A stretch of 45,549 nucleotides of DNA from Gammaproteobacteria bacterium (GCA_903970465.1 CAJCIO010000024.1:1-45549); one strand, 5' to 3'; numbered from the stretch's first letter, positions 26,769-35,842 are shown. The notes: a model not told the origin generated them from the sequence alone. Numbers and translations: made by a program.

Positions 26769-28292
26769 ATGACATTCGACTGGAATTACATGTTTGGTTT
26801 GCTGTTCGATGCCGAGTTCTGGCGAGCGACCTGGACCGTTATCAAGCTGAGTTTCGTGACCTGGGTCGTCAGTATTGCCCTGGGTTTCTTCGTGGCCTTG
26901 GCCAAGCAGTCCAAGCAACCATTGCTCAGCGCTCCGGCCCGGGCCTATATCTGGTTGTTCCGCAGCCTGCCGCTGCTGGTGCTGCTGATTTTCGTCTACA
27001 ACATCCCCCAGGCATTCCCCGCCGCGTCGGTGGTGCTGGGCGATCCGTTCTGGGCTGGCCTGCTGGCCATGGTGCTGTGTGAAACCGCCTACGTCGCCGA
27101 GATCCACCGCGGCGGCCTGATTTCGATTCACAAGGGCCAGGCCGAGGCGGCGCGGGCTCTGGGGCTGAAGTTTCTCGGCACCCAATGGCGGGTGATCATT
27201 CCCCAGGCGTTGCGTGTGGCGCTGCCGTCGCTGGCCAACGAATACATCTCCATCGTCAAGCTCAGCTCATTGGTATCGGTCATCTCGTTGACCGAAATCC
27301 TTATGGTTGGCCAGCGCCTGTACTCGCAGAATTTTCTGGTGATGGAAACCATGGCGGCGGTGGCATTCTATTACGTGCTGATCGTCACGGTGTTCGACTT
27401 CCTGCTCAAACGCCTCGAGCGGTTCCTCGACGTCAACGTGCGCAATGTCTCCCGAGTGCCCGACGCCGAAGTGCTGGCGCTGGCCACTCAGCAAAGCGCA
27501 GTGGTCCAGCGCGCCATCAGTGCCGCCCCGGGTACGCCGGCGCTGCAGGCCACGCGCTTGCACAAGGCCTTCAACGATGTCGAAGTGCTCGGCGCCGTGA
27601 GCCTGCAGATCCAGCCCGGTGAAGTGGTGTCGGTGATCGGCCCGTCCGGTTCGGGCAAGACCACCCTGATTCGCTTGCTCAACGGCCTGGAGCAGATCGA
27701 CAACGGCGACATCCAGATCAACGGCCAGCCGTTTATCCACCTCGACAGGCAGGGCGCGCAGAAACCGCAGTACGTGGAGCACGCCGAGCACCGTCTGAAC
27801 ATTGGCATGGTGTTCCAGAGCTTCAACCTGTTCCCGCACTTGACCGTGCTCGACAATCTGCTGATGGCGCCGCGTTACCACCGCCTCGACGCTGTCGCCG
27901 AGCTCAAGCAACAGGCCTACGCTTTACTGCACAAGGTCGGCATGCTCGACCACGCCTGGAAGTACCCGCACCAGTTGTCTGGTGGTCAGCAGCAGCGCGT
28001 GGCGATTGCCCGGGCGTTGATGATGCGCCCGCAGATCATGCTGTTCGACGAGCCCACGTCGGCCCTCGACCCCGAGAAAGTCAACGAGGTGCTGCAGGTC
28101 ATCGAAGCTCTCGCCAAAGAGGGCATCACCATGGTGATCGTCACGCACGAAATGAATTTTGCCTTCAAGGTGTCCGACCGCATCGTCTTCATGGAGAAGG
28201 GCCGCATCGTCTGCGACGACAAGCCCCAGGTGCTGCGCAGCGGCCACAACCCACGTGTCGAAGCGTTCCTCAAGGATGTTTCGCTGGCGTGA
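26769..28292 (+). CDS. Amino-acid ABC transporter, fused permease + ATPase
   Basis: A 507-aa fusion. Residues 1 to about 230 are a HisM/ArtQ-type permease (FRSLPLLVLLIFVYN, and the EAA loop GQAEAARALGLKFLGTQWRV). Residues about 255-507 are a polar amino-acid ATPase with Walker A (GPSGSGKTT, about 291), Q-loop (MVFQSFNLFPHL), signature LSGGQQQR, Walker B (IMLFDEPTSALDPE) and the switch His (VIVTHEMNF). These are normally separate genes. I placed the start at ATG 26769, as the longer frame needs a TTG. Import of an amino-acid-like substrate with the binding protein encoded two genes downstream is expected. Confidence 0.93.
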   Translation: MTFDWNYMFGLLFDAEFWRATWTVIKLSFVTWVVSIALGFFVALAKQSKQPLLSAPARAYIWLFRSLPLLVLLIFVYNIPQAFPAASVVLGDPFWAGLLAMVLCETAYVAEIHRGGLISIHKGQAEAARALGLKFLGTQWRVIIPQALRVALPSLANEYISIVKLSSLVSVISLTEILMVGQRLYSQNFLVMETMAAVAFYYVLIVTVFDFLLKRLERFLDVNVRNVSRVPDAEVLALATQQSAVVQRAISAAPGTPALQATRLHKAFNDVEVLGAVSLQIQPGEVVSVIGPSGSGKTTLIRLLNGLEQIDNGDIQINGQPFIHLDRQGAQKPQYVEHAEHRLNIGMVFQSFNLFPHLTVLDNLLMAPRYHRLDAVAELKQQAYALLHKVGMLDHAWKYPHQLSGGQQQRVAIARALMMRPQIMLFDEPTSALDPEKVNEVLQVIEALAKEGITMVIVTHEMNFAFKVSDRIVFMEKGRIVCDDKPQVLRSGHNPRVEAFLKDVSLA

Positions 28293-28341
28293 TCCCTTTA
28301 GCGTTCAAGCGCTTTTACGTTCAACCGCAGGAAGGATAAAA

Positions 28342-29214
28342 ATGATCGAGCAATGGCACGTCGAACAGTTTCACCGTGATGGTTTTCTGGTGGTGGAAGG
28401 GGTCTTGAGCGTCGAGGAAGTGGCGGCGCTGCAGCACGACTTCGACCAGTGGGTAGAAGAGAGCCGCAGCCACGCCGAGGGCTGGGGCGAAACGATCGAC
28501 GGCCGCGCGCGCTTCGACCTTGAAGGCGATCATCGCGCCGATCATCCTTCGCTGCGTCGGGTGAGCTCGCCCACCGAGATTTCGCCGGCCTATCTGCAAG
28601 CAGCCATGCAATCGCGCATGGCACAGATATCGGCGCAATTGATCGGCGGCACGGGTGCACGCTTTCATCACAGCAAGATCAACTCCAAGCTGCCGCACAC
28701 CGCCACTCAGGTCAAATGGCACCAGGATTTCCCGTTCACCCCGCACAGCAACGACGACCTCGTCACCGCGTTGCTGATGATCAGCGACGTGACCCCGGAA
28801 AACGGCCCGCTCAACGTCATCCCCGGCAGCCACAAAGGCCCGCTCTGGTCGCACTGGCACGACCAGCGTTTCACTGGCGCGGTGGCCGACGAGGTGGTGG
28901 CCGAGCATTGCCAGGCGCCGATCGCCTGCTTCGGCCCGGCCGGTTCCGTGTGCTTCATGCATACACGTTTGTTGCACGCTTCAAGCCCTAACGAGACTGA
29001 ACTGCCGCGCACTCTGTTCATCAGCGTCTACGCCGCTGAAGACGCGCTGCCATTCGGCGACAACCCTTTGCCCAGCCAGCACTCCGGCCAGATGGTAGCC
29101 GGTGAGGAAAGCGGCCTTGTGCGCTCCACGGCCAATCAGCTGCGGTTGCCACAGAAACCCCGCGGCGCCTCTTTCTTCGTGCAACAGGCCGGTCTTGACC
29201 AAGTCACTGCCTAA
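28342..29214 (+). CDS. Phytanoyl-CoA dioxygenase (PhyH) family oxygenase
   Basis: A 290-aa Fe(II)/2-oxoglutarate dioxygenase-like protein. It starts MIEQWHVEQFHRDGFLVVEG, typical of PhyH. It has the iron ligands His and Asp in VKWHQDFPF (about residue 126), a distal His in TRLLHASSPN (about 212), and a 2-oxoglutarate-binding Arg nearby (NETELPRTLFIS). It would hydroxylate a small molecule. GGAAGGA lies 6 nt before the ATG. It sits between the fused ABC transporter and its likely binding protein, so the imported compound is a probable substrate (inference). Confidence 0.92.
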   Translation: MIEQWHVEQFHRDGFLVVEGVLSVEEVAALQHDFDQWVEESRSHAEGWGETIDGRARFDLEGDHRADHPSLRRVSSPTEISPAYLQAAMQSRMAQISAQLIGGTGARFHHSKINSKLPHTATQVKWHQDFPFTPHSNDDLVTALLMISDVTPENGPLNVIPGSHKGPLWSHWHDQRFTGAVADEVVAEHCQAPIACFGPAGSVCFMHTRLLHASSPNETELPRTLFISVYAAEDALPFGDNPLPSQHSGQMVAGEESGLVRSTANQLRLPQKPRGASFFVQQAGLDQVTA

Positions 29215-29242
29215 CCTCCTTCAAACCTTGCAGGGATCTACC

Positions 29243-30076
29243 ATGACAGCGTTGCACAAGATTGTTCGCCCTATCGCCCTGAGCCTGGTTGGCGCAGCGG
29301 TTGCAATGACCTCGTTGGCGGCCTCGGCCTTTCAACAGGATGGCAAGATCGTCGCCGGCTCCGACGTGACCTTTTTCCCGTACGAGTACATGGACAACAA
29401 CAAGCCGGCCGGTTTCGACATCGAGTTCCTCGATGGCTTGGGCAAGCTCATGGGGCGCAAGGTCGAAACCGTCGACACGCGCTTCCCCAACCTGATCACC
29501 GGCCTTCAGGGTGGGCGTTTCGACGTTGCCAACTCGTCGATGTACATCACCGCAGAGCGGGTCAAGGTCATCGACATGATCCCGTACCTGAAAAGCGGCG
29601 AATCGATCCTGGCGCTCAAGGGCGGCACGTTCCAGCCCAAGAAGCCAGAAGAATTCTGCGGCCACAAGATCGGTTCGATGGCGGCCACTTCCTGGCTGGC
29701 GCAGATGCACAAGCTGTCCGATGACTACTGCGTGAAGAACAACCTGCAACCGATCGCCATCAGCGAATACGCTACCGACCCGCAGACCACTCAGGCGCTG
29801 CTGGCGCACGCTGTCGAAGCACAGATCACCGACGCCGCCGTGGCCCATGGTGTGGTCGAAAAATTGGGCGGGCGCGTGGTGATTTCCTCGGATGCGCTGA
29901 TCTACCCGGTGCTCAACGGCTTGGGCGTGAAGAAGGGCAACGACGAGGTCAAGAAGGCCCTGGTTGACGCGTTAGCCAAATACCGCACCACGCCGGAATA
30001 CGCCGCACTGCTGAAGAAATACAGCTTTGAAGCACCGACCGATGCCGACATCGCCGAGCTGATGCCTAAACCCTGA
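29243..30076 (+). CDS. Amino-acid ABC transporter binding protein
   Basis: A 277-aa periplasmic protein. The signal peptide ends at about AASAFA-like SLAASA, followed by FQQDGKIVAG. The SBP_bac_3 fold shows GSDVTFFPYEYMDNNKPAGF, DIEFLDGLGKLMG and ITGLQGGRFDV. It delivers a polar amino-acid-like ligand to the fused ABC protein. AGGGA lies 6 nt before the ATG. A stable hairpin follows the stop (30088-30117), which may protect this message end and favour higher expression of the binding protein. Confidence 0.94.
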   Translation: MTALHKIVRPIALSLVGAAVAMTSLAASAFQQDGKIVAGSDVTFFPYEYMDNNKPAGFDIEFLDGLGKLMGRKVETVDTRFPNLITGLQGGRFDVANSSMYITAERVKVIDMIPYLKSGESILALKGGTFQPKKPEEFCGHKIGSMAATSWLAQMHKLSDDYCVKNNLQPIAISEYATDPQTTQALLAHAVEAQITDAAVAHGVVEKLGGRVVISSDALIYPVLNGLGVKKGNDEVKKALVDALAKYRTTPEYAALLKKYSFEAPTDADIAELMPKP

Positions 30077-30087
30077 TAGCCACCTAT

Positions 30088-30117
30088 AACGCGGCCGCCC
30101 CTCGATGCGGCCGCGTT
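30088..30117 (+). other. Intercistronic hairpin after binding-protein gene
   Basis: A perfect 11-bp stem AACGCGGCCGC/GCGGCCGCGTT with an 8-nt loop lies between the binding-protein stop and the aldolase ribosome site. There is no T-run, so it is more likely an RNA-stabilising or attenuating structure than a full terminator. Confidence 0.7.
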
Positions 30118-30133
30118 GCATGGAGAAAGACTC

Positions 30134-30865
30134 ATGGCTCTGAGCCTAGAAGAACAGGCGCGTATCGACCTGGCAGCGACCTTCCGTATCGTTGCCCACC
30201 TGGGCATGCACGAAGCGGTGGCCAACCACTTCAGCGCGGCCGTCTCGCCGGATGGCAAGCAATTCCTGATCAACCCGAAGTGGAAGCACTTCTCGCGCAT
30301 TCGCGCCAGTGACCTGTTGCTGCTCGATGCCGACAACGCCGAAAACGCCAAGCACCCGGACGTCGATGCGACGGCCTGGGCCATTCACGGGCAGATTCAC
30401 CAGCGCTTGCCACAGGCCCGCGCGGTGCTGCACCTGCACCCGGTCTACACCACCGCCGTGGCCTGTATGGCCAAGCCGCAGGTGCTGCCGATCGACCAGA
30501 ACACCGCGCGCTATTTCAACCGCATTGCGGTGGACGAGATGTACGGCGGCATGGCTGAAACCGAGGCTGAAGGTGCACGATTGGCCGGGCTGCTGGACGG
30601 CAAGACCCGCTTGTTGATGGGCAATCACGGGGTGATGGTGATTGCGCCGAACATCGGCGAAGCGTTCGACGATATCTGGACCCTGGAACGCGCCTGCCAG
30701 ATCCTGGTGACCGCGTGGTCCACCGGCCAGCCGCTGCGCGTGCTGTCTGACGAAGTGGCCGAGAAGACCGCCAAGGGCTGGGAAGGCATCACTGACTTTT
30801 CGCGGCGGCATTTCGAAGAGATGAAGGCGTTGATGATCGAGGCGGATCCGTCGGTGCTGGATTGA
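30134..30865 (+). CDS. Class II aldolase/adducin-like protein
   Basis: A 243-aa zinc-dependent aldolase-fold protein. Metal ligands are visible in LHLHPVYTTAV (two His) and the third His in GNHGVMVIAP; NHFSAAVSPDG is the phosphate/substrate loop. Such enzymes cleave or decarboxylate hydroxy-acids and sugar phosphates. GGAGA lies 8 nt before the ATG. It is the last gene of the ABC/PhyH/binding-protein operon, so it may cleave the hydroxylated product of the PhyH enzyme (inference). Confidence 0.92.
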   Translation: MALSLEEQARIDLAATFRIVAHLGMHEAVANHFSAAVSPDGKQFLINPKWKHFSRIRASDLLLLDADNAENAKHPDVDATAWAIHGQIHQRLPQARAVLHLHPVYTTAVACMAKPQVLPIDQNTARYFNRIAVDEMYGGMAETEAEGARLAGLLDGKTRLLMGNHGVMVIAPNIGEAFDDIWTLERACQILVTAWSTGQPLRVLSDEVAEKTAKGWEGITDFSRRHFEEMKALMIEADPSVLD

Positions 30866-30917
30866 TAGCCGCTATTTGAGCGCACGGCCATGGATCGTCG
30901 CCATTCATGCCAGCCTC

Positions 30918-30986
30918 TTCGCGGGCAAGCCTTGCTCCCACAGGTGCACGACTCAGTTCGCTGTGGGAGCAAGGCTTGCCCGCGAA
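30918..30986. repeat. Pseudomonas REP inverted pair (BIME-like)
   Basis: A perfect 26-nt inverted repeat, TTCGCGGGCAAGCC...CCCACAG (30918-30943) and its complement (30961-30986), with a 17-nt spacer. It lies between convergent genes, the usual location for Pseudomonas REPs, and could terminate or stabilise transcripts. Confidence 0.9.
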
Positions 30987-31089
30987 AGGGCCGGTCGCAT
31001 CAGCGCTTATTATTGGGCTACACACCAGCCGCTGGCTGAGGCAGCAGGGGATATGCCCGGCGTGGCACACCTCGGGGCGCGCCAGGTCG

Positions 31090-31872
31090 TTATTCAGCGG
31101 GGTCGAGCAGCGACAACTGATCAACAAACGCCGTGGCGAAGGACGCAGTGCCGACCGCAGGGGATGCGCGTTCGGCCGCGATGGTGAACAGCGCGTGGGC
31201 GGCGACGGTGGCCAGCAAGGCGTCGTTGGTGTTGGCTAGCAACGCCGCGATCAATGCGCCCAGGCTGCAACCGGCGCCGGTGACCTGGGTCAGGCGCACG
31301 TCACCGCCCTTGACCGCATACACCTGGGTGCCGTCAGTGATGTAGTCCACCGGCCCACTGACTGCCACGATGGCCCCGGTGCGTTGCGCCAGGTCCTTGA
31401 TAAAGCCCAGGGCGTCATCGGAACTGGCGGTAGTCTCGACGCCTTTGCCACCGCCGCTGCCGCCCGCCAAGGCGATCAGTTCGCTGGCGTTGCCGCGGAT
31501 CACCGTGGGGTGGAAGTCCAGCAGTTTGCGCACCGCCGCATCGTATTCCGGCGCTCCGGCACCCATCGCCACCGGGTCCAGTACCCAGCGCGTCCCGGCC
31601 TGCTGGGCCGATTCGGCGGCCGTCCACAACGCCTCGGGGCCGCTGCTCATCAACGCGGCGGTGTTGATCCACATGGCGTTGGCCCCAGCGGCGAAGCACC
31701 GCGGCCAGTCCATCGCCGTGCCTATCGCCGGCCCGGCGCCGACCGCCAGCAGCAGGTTTGCGCTGAGGTTGGCGGCAATGTAATTGGTCAGGCCGTAGAC
31801 GAATGGAGGGGATTGTTTAAGTGCCGCCAAAGACTGGCGAACGCTGGGGGTTGCCCAGGATAGTTCTTGCAT
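31090..31872 (-). CDS. thiM: Hydroxyethylthiazole kinase
   Basis: A 260-aa ribokinase-fold enzyme that phosphorylates 4-methyl-5-(2-hydroxyethyl)thiazole for thiamine salvage. Diagnostic motifs are YGLTNYIAANLSANLLLAVG, WVLDPVAMGAG, VIRGNASELIAL and the catalytic loop TGAGCSLGALIAA. The start at 31872 has GAG about 7 nt upstream. It lies 151 nt after the SSS symporter gene on the same strand, so co-transcription is possible. No convincing TPP riboswitch is found upstream. Confidence 0.95.
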   Translation of the reverse strand: MQELSWATPSVRQSLAALKQSPPFVYGLTNYIAANLSANLLLAVGAGPAIGTAMDWPRCFAAGANAMWINTAALMSSGPEALWTAAESAQQAGTRWVLDPVAMGAGAPEYDAAVRKLLDFHPTVIRGNASELIALAGGSGGGKGVETTASSDDALGFIKDLAQRTGAIVAVSGPVDYITDGTQVYAVKGGDVRLTQVTGAGCSLGALIAALLANTNDALLATVAAHALFTIAAERASPAVGTASFATAFVDQLSLLDPAE

Positions 31873-32023
31873 GCAATCACTCGACGCTCGGTGGAATACC
31901 ACGAGTATTTGCCGGGAAGGGTGATTCGTAAATCGATTAATTTTTCGCAGGCTCTCAGTGCCAGAGAATGAGGCGCCTGATCTGGCGCCGCACCAGCCCC
32001 AAGGCCGGCGCGGTCGCCATGGA

Positions 32024-33568
32024 TCAGCTCATGATCGGCGTTGCACCGAGAGGAGCACGCTGCGCCGACACGCTGGCGAACAGATCGTCCACGCGAGCGA
32101 TTTCGGCCTGGCTGGGCTTGATGGCGAAGGCGAAGCCGACGAACACCAAGGCGTTGAAGATCACCCCGATGATGCCGCTGGTCAAAGAGCCCAGGGCGGG
32201 GATGTCATCCGGGTAGATGACGGTCAGTAAGATGGCGATGACGATACCCACCAGCATCCCGGCGATCGCCCCTTGCTTGTTGCCGCGACGACTGAAGATT
32301 CCGAAAAACAACGGCACCGCCAGCTGAATGATCCCTTGGTAGGAGATCTGCGCCAGCAACTGCAACCGCGCGTAGTCGAACGTCAGGTAAGCCAGCAGCG
32401 AAGCGGCGGCAATGAACACCACCATCCCGGATTTGGCCAGCACGGTTTTCTCGCGGTCAGTGCGGGGTGTGTTCCAGGTCGCCAGGTCGTTGGCAAACTG
32501 GGTGCCGCACACCTGCACGCAGCCATCGACGTGGCCGATGCTGGCCGCCAGCACGATGACGATAGCCAGCGCCAGCAACCAAGGGCCGCCGATGTCGAAC
32601 AACGACAGGAACCAGCCATTCTGCGGGTGCGCTGCCACGGCAGGGTCCTGGCTGATGGCGGCGGCGAACAGCATGAGGATGCCGTAGAAGCCCGCCACCA
32701 GCAGGATGGTGACCAGCGTGCCTTTTTTCACGGCGCGTACGCCGCTGGCGGTGTAGATGCGCTGGAAGCTCATCGGCCAGCACATCGAGCCGATGACCCC
32801 GGTGAAGATCAGGCTGAACATGTACATCGGTCCATAGGTGCTGCCACTGCCACCGGGAATCACCAGCATGCTGGCGGGCAATTGCGAAAGATGGGAAAAC
32901 GACGCTGCCTCACCAACACTGGAGCCGCCAAACATCAGGTACACGCACAAGGCCGCGCACAGCACGTAGGCGATCAGGCCCTGATACATGTCGGTCATGA
33001 TCAGCCCGCGCATGCCCATGCTCACGGTCCAGTACTGACGCACCAGCACCACGCCGACACCGACCATCAGGCAGGTGGTCACGCCCCAGCGCCCGAAACT
33101 GGCGAACTGGAACAACGTGGCGAGCGCCTGGATGCCCATGACGACCCACGGGAACACCGAGATGATTCCGATGATCGAGGCGATACGCTTGACCGCCGGG
33201 CTGTCGAAACGCATGCCCAGCAGGTCGGGTTGGGTGGTCAGGTTGAAGCGCTTGCCCCAGGTCCAGGCGCGGTTGGCCATCAGGTACATGGCCGTGACCC
33301 CGAGGGTGGCGTAGACCATGCCGTAGAAGCCCAGTGCACCGCCCACCGACAGCGCGAAGAACGCAGTAAAGGTTGCGCCCGGCCACCACGAGTTGGTGTA
33401 GCACATGGCGATGTACCAGGGCCCGTAGGAGCGGCCGCCCACGGCATAATCGGAGAAGCTGTGGCTCTTGCGGTTGGTCGCGTACAACACCGCGATCATG
33501 CCGGCCAGAAACAGGCCGATCAGGCCGAAGGTGATGAACAGGTTGGAGCCGATGGCGGTGCTGATCAT
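32024..33568 (-). CDS. Sodium:solute symporter (SSS family)
   Basis: A 514-aa inner-membrane protein with about 13 helices. The family core at the N-terminus (FSDYAVGGRSYGPWYIAMCY, then SWWPGATFTAF) and the later GHVDGCVQVCGTQF segment support SSS. It imports a small organic solute with sodium. The ATG overlaps the stop of the DUF3311 gene (ATGA), a pairing seen in many SSS loci. Its substrate is unknown; neighbours suggest an N-carbamoyl, alcohol-bearing or thiazole-type compound (weak inference). Confidence 0.93.
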   Translation of the reverse strand: MISTAIGSNLFITFGLIGLFLAGMIAVLYATNRKSHSFSDYAVGGRSYGPWYIAMCYTNSWWPGATFTAFFALSVGGALGFYGMVYATLGVTAMYLMANRAWTWGKRFNLTTQPDLLGMRFDSPAVKRIASIIGIISVFPWVVMGIQALATLFQFASFGRWGVTTCLMVGVGVVLVRQYWTVSMGMRGLIMTDMYQGLIAYVLCAALCVYLMFGGSSVGEAASFSHLSQLPASMLVIPGGSGSTYGPMYMFSLIFTGVIGSMCWPMSFQRIYTASGVRAVKKGTLVTILLVAGFYGILMLFAAAISQDPAVAAHPQNGWFLSLFDIGGPWLLALAIVIVLAASIGHVDGCVQVCGTQFANDLATWNTPRTDREKTVLAKSGMVVFIAAASLLAYLTFDYARLQLLAQISYQGIIQLAVPLFFGIFSRRGNKQGAIAGMLVGIVIAILLTVIYPDDIPALGSLTSGIIGVIFNALVFVGFAFAIKPSQAEIARVDDLFASVSAQRAPLGATPIMS

Positions 33569-33825
33569 TGCAGTTCCCCCTCTTCAGGTATCTCGCCCGT
33601 CGCGGATTCGACGATGTACAGCACCCACAAGCCGAGCCCGGTCAGGGTAGCGATGGCGATCCAGTAGAAGATCGGCAGCGGAATGCCGAGCACGATGACC
33701 GTGCTGCCGCTGATGCTCAGGTAGAACGGCGGAAACAGCGCCATCAGCAGTAACACGACAAAGTAGATGCCGAAGACCAGGGCCTTCAAACGTCTTGGCG
33801 GCGCCAGAGAGGGATTGCTTTGCAT
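33565..33825 (-). CDS. DUF3311 small membrane partner of the SSS symporter
   Basis: An 86-aa protein with two hydrophobic helices (ALVFGIYFVVLLLMALFPPF and FYWIAIATLTGLGLWVLYIV), matching the DUF3311 small proteins encoded just upstream of SSS symporters. I placed the start at 33825, with AAGGAG 10 nt upstream. Its TGA overlaps the symporter ATG. It is probably an accessory subunit. Confidence 0.85.
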   Translation of the reverse strand: MQSNPSLAPPRRLKALVFGIYFVVLLLMALFPPFYLSISGSTVIVLGIPLPIFYWIAIATLTGLGLWVLYIVESATGEIPEEGELQ

Positions 33826-33956
33826 AACGTTGTGCTCCTTGAATTCTGGATCTGGTTGCTGTGCGATCGGATAAAACTCAAGCAGTGAAAAAAGACTGCG
33901 GAACACGCCGCTATTTTTTTATTGGATAAACGGGCGTCGGTGCCCTGGACGCTCGC

Positions 33957-34892
33957 TCAAGCCTGTCTGAGCCAGGTTTCCCATTGCGAGTCGTTGAATA
34001 CGCTGCGCGCACGCATGTGCTTCCAGACGCCGTACTTGTAGAAGTCGAAGTCGAGCTGCGACACCGCATGCTGAACCATGGCCCAGGTCGACCATTTGAG
34101 GTCTGCCAGCGCCTTGTTCAATTTGATCCGCGCCAACGTCTGGGCCGTGACCTCGCCGAAATAGTCTTCGATCAGCGCCAGCTCCATGTCGTCGGTGAAG
34201 AACATTTCGCCGAACCACAGCGCCAGTTCGTAGTGCCGGTCGTTGTTGGAGGCGTACTCGAAGTCCACCAGGCGGATCTGTCGGGCGTCGTTGAGCATGA
34301 AGTTGCCGGCCAGGGTGTCGTTCATGCACGGCACCAGGTCGATGCCCGAGGCTTGCAGCGCCTGCCAGGCGCGCTCGAACTGGCGGCACAGCCAGGCGTG
34401 GTCCGGCGGCGTGCAGCCGTTGAGTTCGGCGACCTGGCCCTGGTGTTCGGTGATCATGTCGAAGGCGGTCTTGGTCTGGATCAGCAGGGGTTGCTGGTTG
34501 AACGCCTTGAGCGCATGCAGCGCGTTGTGGCGCACATCGCGTTGCAAAAAGTCGTGGTTGGAGGACGCGCGCCAGCCTTCCATGAACTCGAAGACTTCGA
34601 CGCCGCATTCTTCCAGAAAGGCGAACACCGGAGCGCCATAGCCGGTCTGGGCGGCCTTGACGCTGGCGTCGTGGGCAGTGCGGCGGTCGATGAACATCTC
34701 GGTGCCGACCCCCGGCACCTTGAAAAAGTACGCGGTGTCGGCGCCTTGGACGTCGACGCGCCAGTTGGTATTGGAAATGCCGCCGCTGACTGGCTGGTAA
34801 GCGATCTGCCGACCACTCCAGGCGCCGACGCTGCGCACCGCGACCTCCAGTTGGCGCTCTGCGGCGTTGGCCGCTTGACCCAGTGTTTTCAT
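33957..34892 (-). CDS. APH/choline-kinase-like phosphotransferase A
   Basis: A 311-aa protein with kinase motifs: the nucleotide-loop-like SGGISNTNWRV, a Lys in YFFKVPG, the catalytic-loop-like segment CMNDTLAGNFML, and the metal-binding LVDFEYASNND. The usual Brenner His of the H-x-D motif is Met here, while Asp and Asn remain. Choline/ethanolamine kinase-like proteins have the closest look. GGGGG lies 6 nt before the ATG. The start overlaps the stop of kinase B by 4 nt, so the two are co-translated and may form a heteromer (inference). Confidence 0.88.
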   Translation of the reverse strand: MKTLGQAANAAERQLEVAVRSVGAWSGRQIAYQPVSGGISNTNWRVDVQGADTAYFFKVPGVGTEMFIDRRTAHDASVKAAQTGYGAPVFAFLEECGVEVFEFMEGWRASSNHDFLQRDVRHNALHALKAFNQQPLLIQTKTAFDMITEHQGQVAELNGCTPPDHAWLCRQFERAWQALQASGIDLVPCMNDTLAGNFMLNDARQIRLVDFEYASNNDRHYELALWFGEMFFTDDMELALIEDYFGEVTAQTLARIKLNKALADLKWSTWAMVQHAVSQLDFDFYKYGVWKHMRARSVFNDSQWETWLRQA

Positions 34893-35842
34893 GCTTGATC
34901 CCCCTGAACGTGGCGCAGCCAGCTTTCGAAGCGCGGGTCCTGAATGGCTTGGCGGCAGCGCAACAAGGTCCACTGTCCGACCTTGGAAAACTCCAGGCCG
35001 CGGCTCGACGTCGTGCCGGCCCACAGGCCCCATAACGTCCAGTACCAATCGTCGATCAAGGCATACAGGCGGCAGCGGGCGTAATCCACCTCGAGGCACT
35101 GGCCGGCCCAGGCGGTGATACCGGTACGCCATTGGCTTTCGAACGGATACAGCTCGTTGAGGGTGATCGCCACGTCGTACCAGGGATCGAAACAACCCCC
35201 CTGATCGAAGTCGACGAGCTGCAACGCGCCACCGGGGCCGATCATCACGTTACAGGCCACGCCGTCGCCATGCAGCGGCACGCGCGCGCCAGGCAGGCGT
35301 TGCAGCGCCTGCCACGCGAGGTCGATGCAGGTGTCGATCCAGGTCAGGTCCGGCGGCAGCGATACGCTGTCACGCACACAAAACTGTCGCAGTCTTTGCA
35401 GGTCGGCCATCGGCGAACGCTCGAAGTCCGGCACCGGGCCGCCATGCACGCGCTTCTTCAGGGCCCACAGCGCCTGCAGCCGCGGCGCCGAGGTCAGCTC
35501 ATCAAGGCGTGCCCAGCGCCACTCTGGCGCGGGCAAGGCGTCGAACAGCAACACGCCGTTGGCCGCGTCGACGAGGATCAACGCGGGCGTTGCACCACTT
35601 TCGGCGGCGCATCGGCTGGCCTGGGCGCTGCGCTCGATATCGATCAGCTCGGCCATGTCGGCGTGCAGCACCTTGGCGTAGTGGTTGCCCTTGGCGCTGC
35701 TGACCCGAAAACCCGCCCATTCGGTGGCCAGACGTATCGGTGAAGCCACCCCAGGCGTACCGGGGACGATCTGGATATCGGCAGGAAAGTCAGCTGCGCT
35801 CAGTGCATCGAGCAGCCGCGACTCGCACGATTGATGGGTCAT
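34889..35842 (-). CDS. APH/choline-kinase-like phosphotransferase B
   Basis: A 317-aa protein of the same superfamily as its neighbour but strongly diverged. It has the catalytic loop PLHGDGVACNVMI (His, Asp, Asn all present) and the metal motif LVDFDQGG, then YDVAITLNELYPF. It would phosphorylate a hydroxyl or amine of a small metabolite. GAGGAG lies 6 nt before the ATG. It is placed between the amidohydrolase (stop 10 nt upstream) and kinase A (overlapping). The substrate is not readable. Confidence 0.88.
   Translation of the reverse strand: MTHQSCESRLLDALSAADFPADIQIVPGTPGVASPIRLATEWAGFRVSSAKGNHYAKVLHADMAELIDIERSAQASRCAAESGATPALILVDAANGVLLFDALPAPEWRWARLDELTSAPRLQALWALKKRVHGGPVPDFERSPMADLQRLRQFCVRDSVSLPPDLTWIDTCIDLAWQALQRLPGARVPLHGDGVACNVMIGPGGALQLVDFDQGGCFDPWYDVAITLNELYPFESQWRTGITAWAGQCLEVDYARCRLYALIDDWYWTLWGLWAGTTSSRGLEFSKVGQWTLLRCRQAIQDPRFESWLRHVQGDQA

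Noticed and set aside
31972..31989. GGCGCC-TGATCT-GGCGCC hairpin as terminator of the symporter operon
   Set aside because: There is no T-run on either strand after the stem, so termination is not supported; thiM could still be co-transcribed.
31873..32023. TPP riboswitch before thiM
   Set aside because: CTGAGAG and CACCCTT occur on the minus strand, as in a thi-box, but the conserved GGGGTGC start and CTGATCTGG...CCAGCGTAGGGA half are missing.
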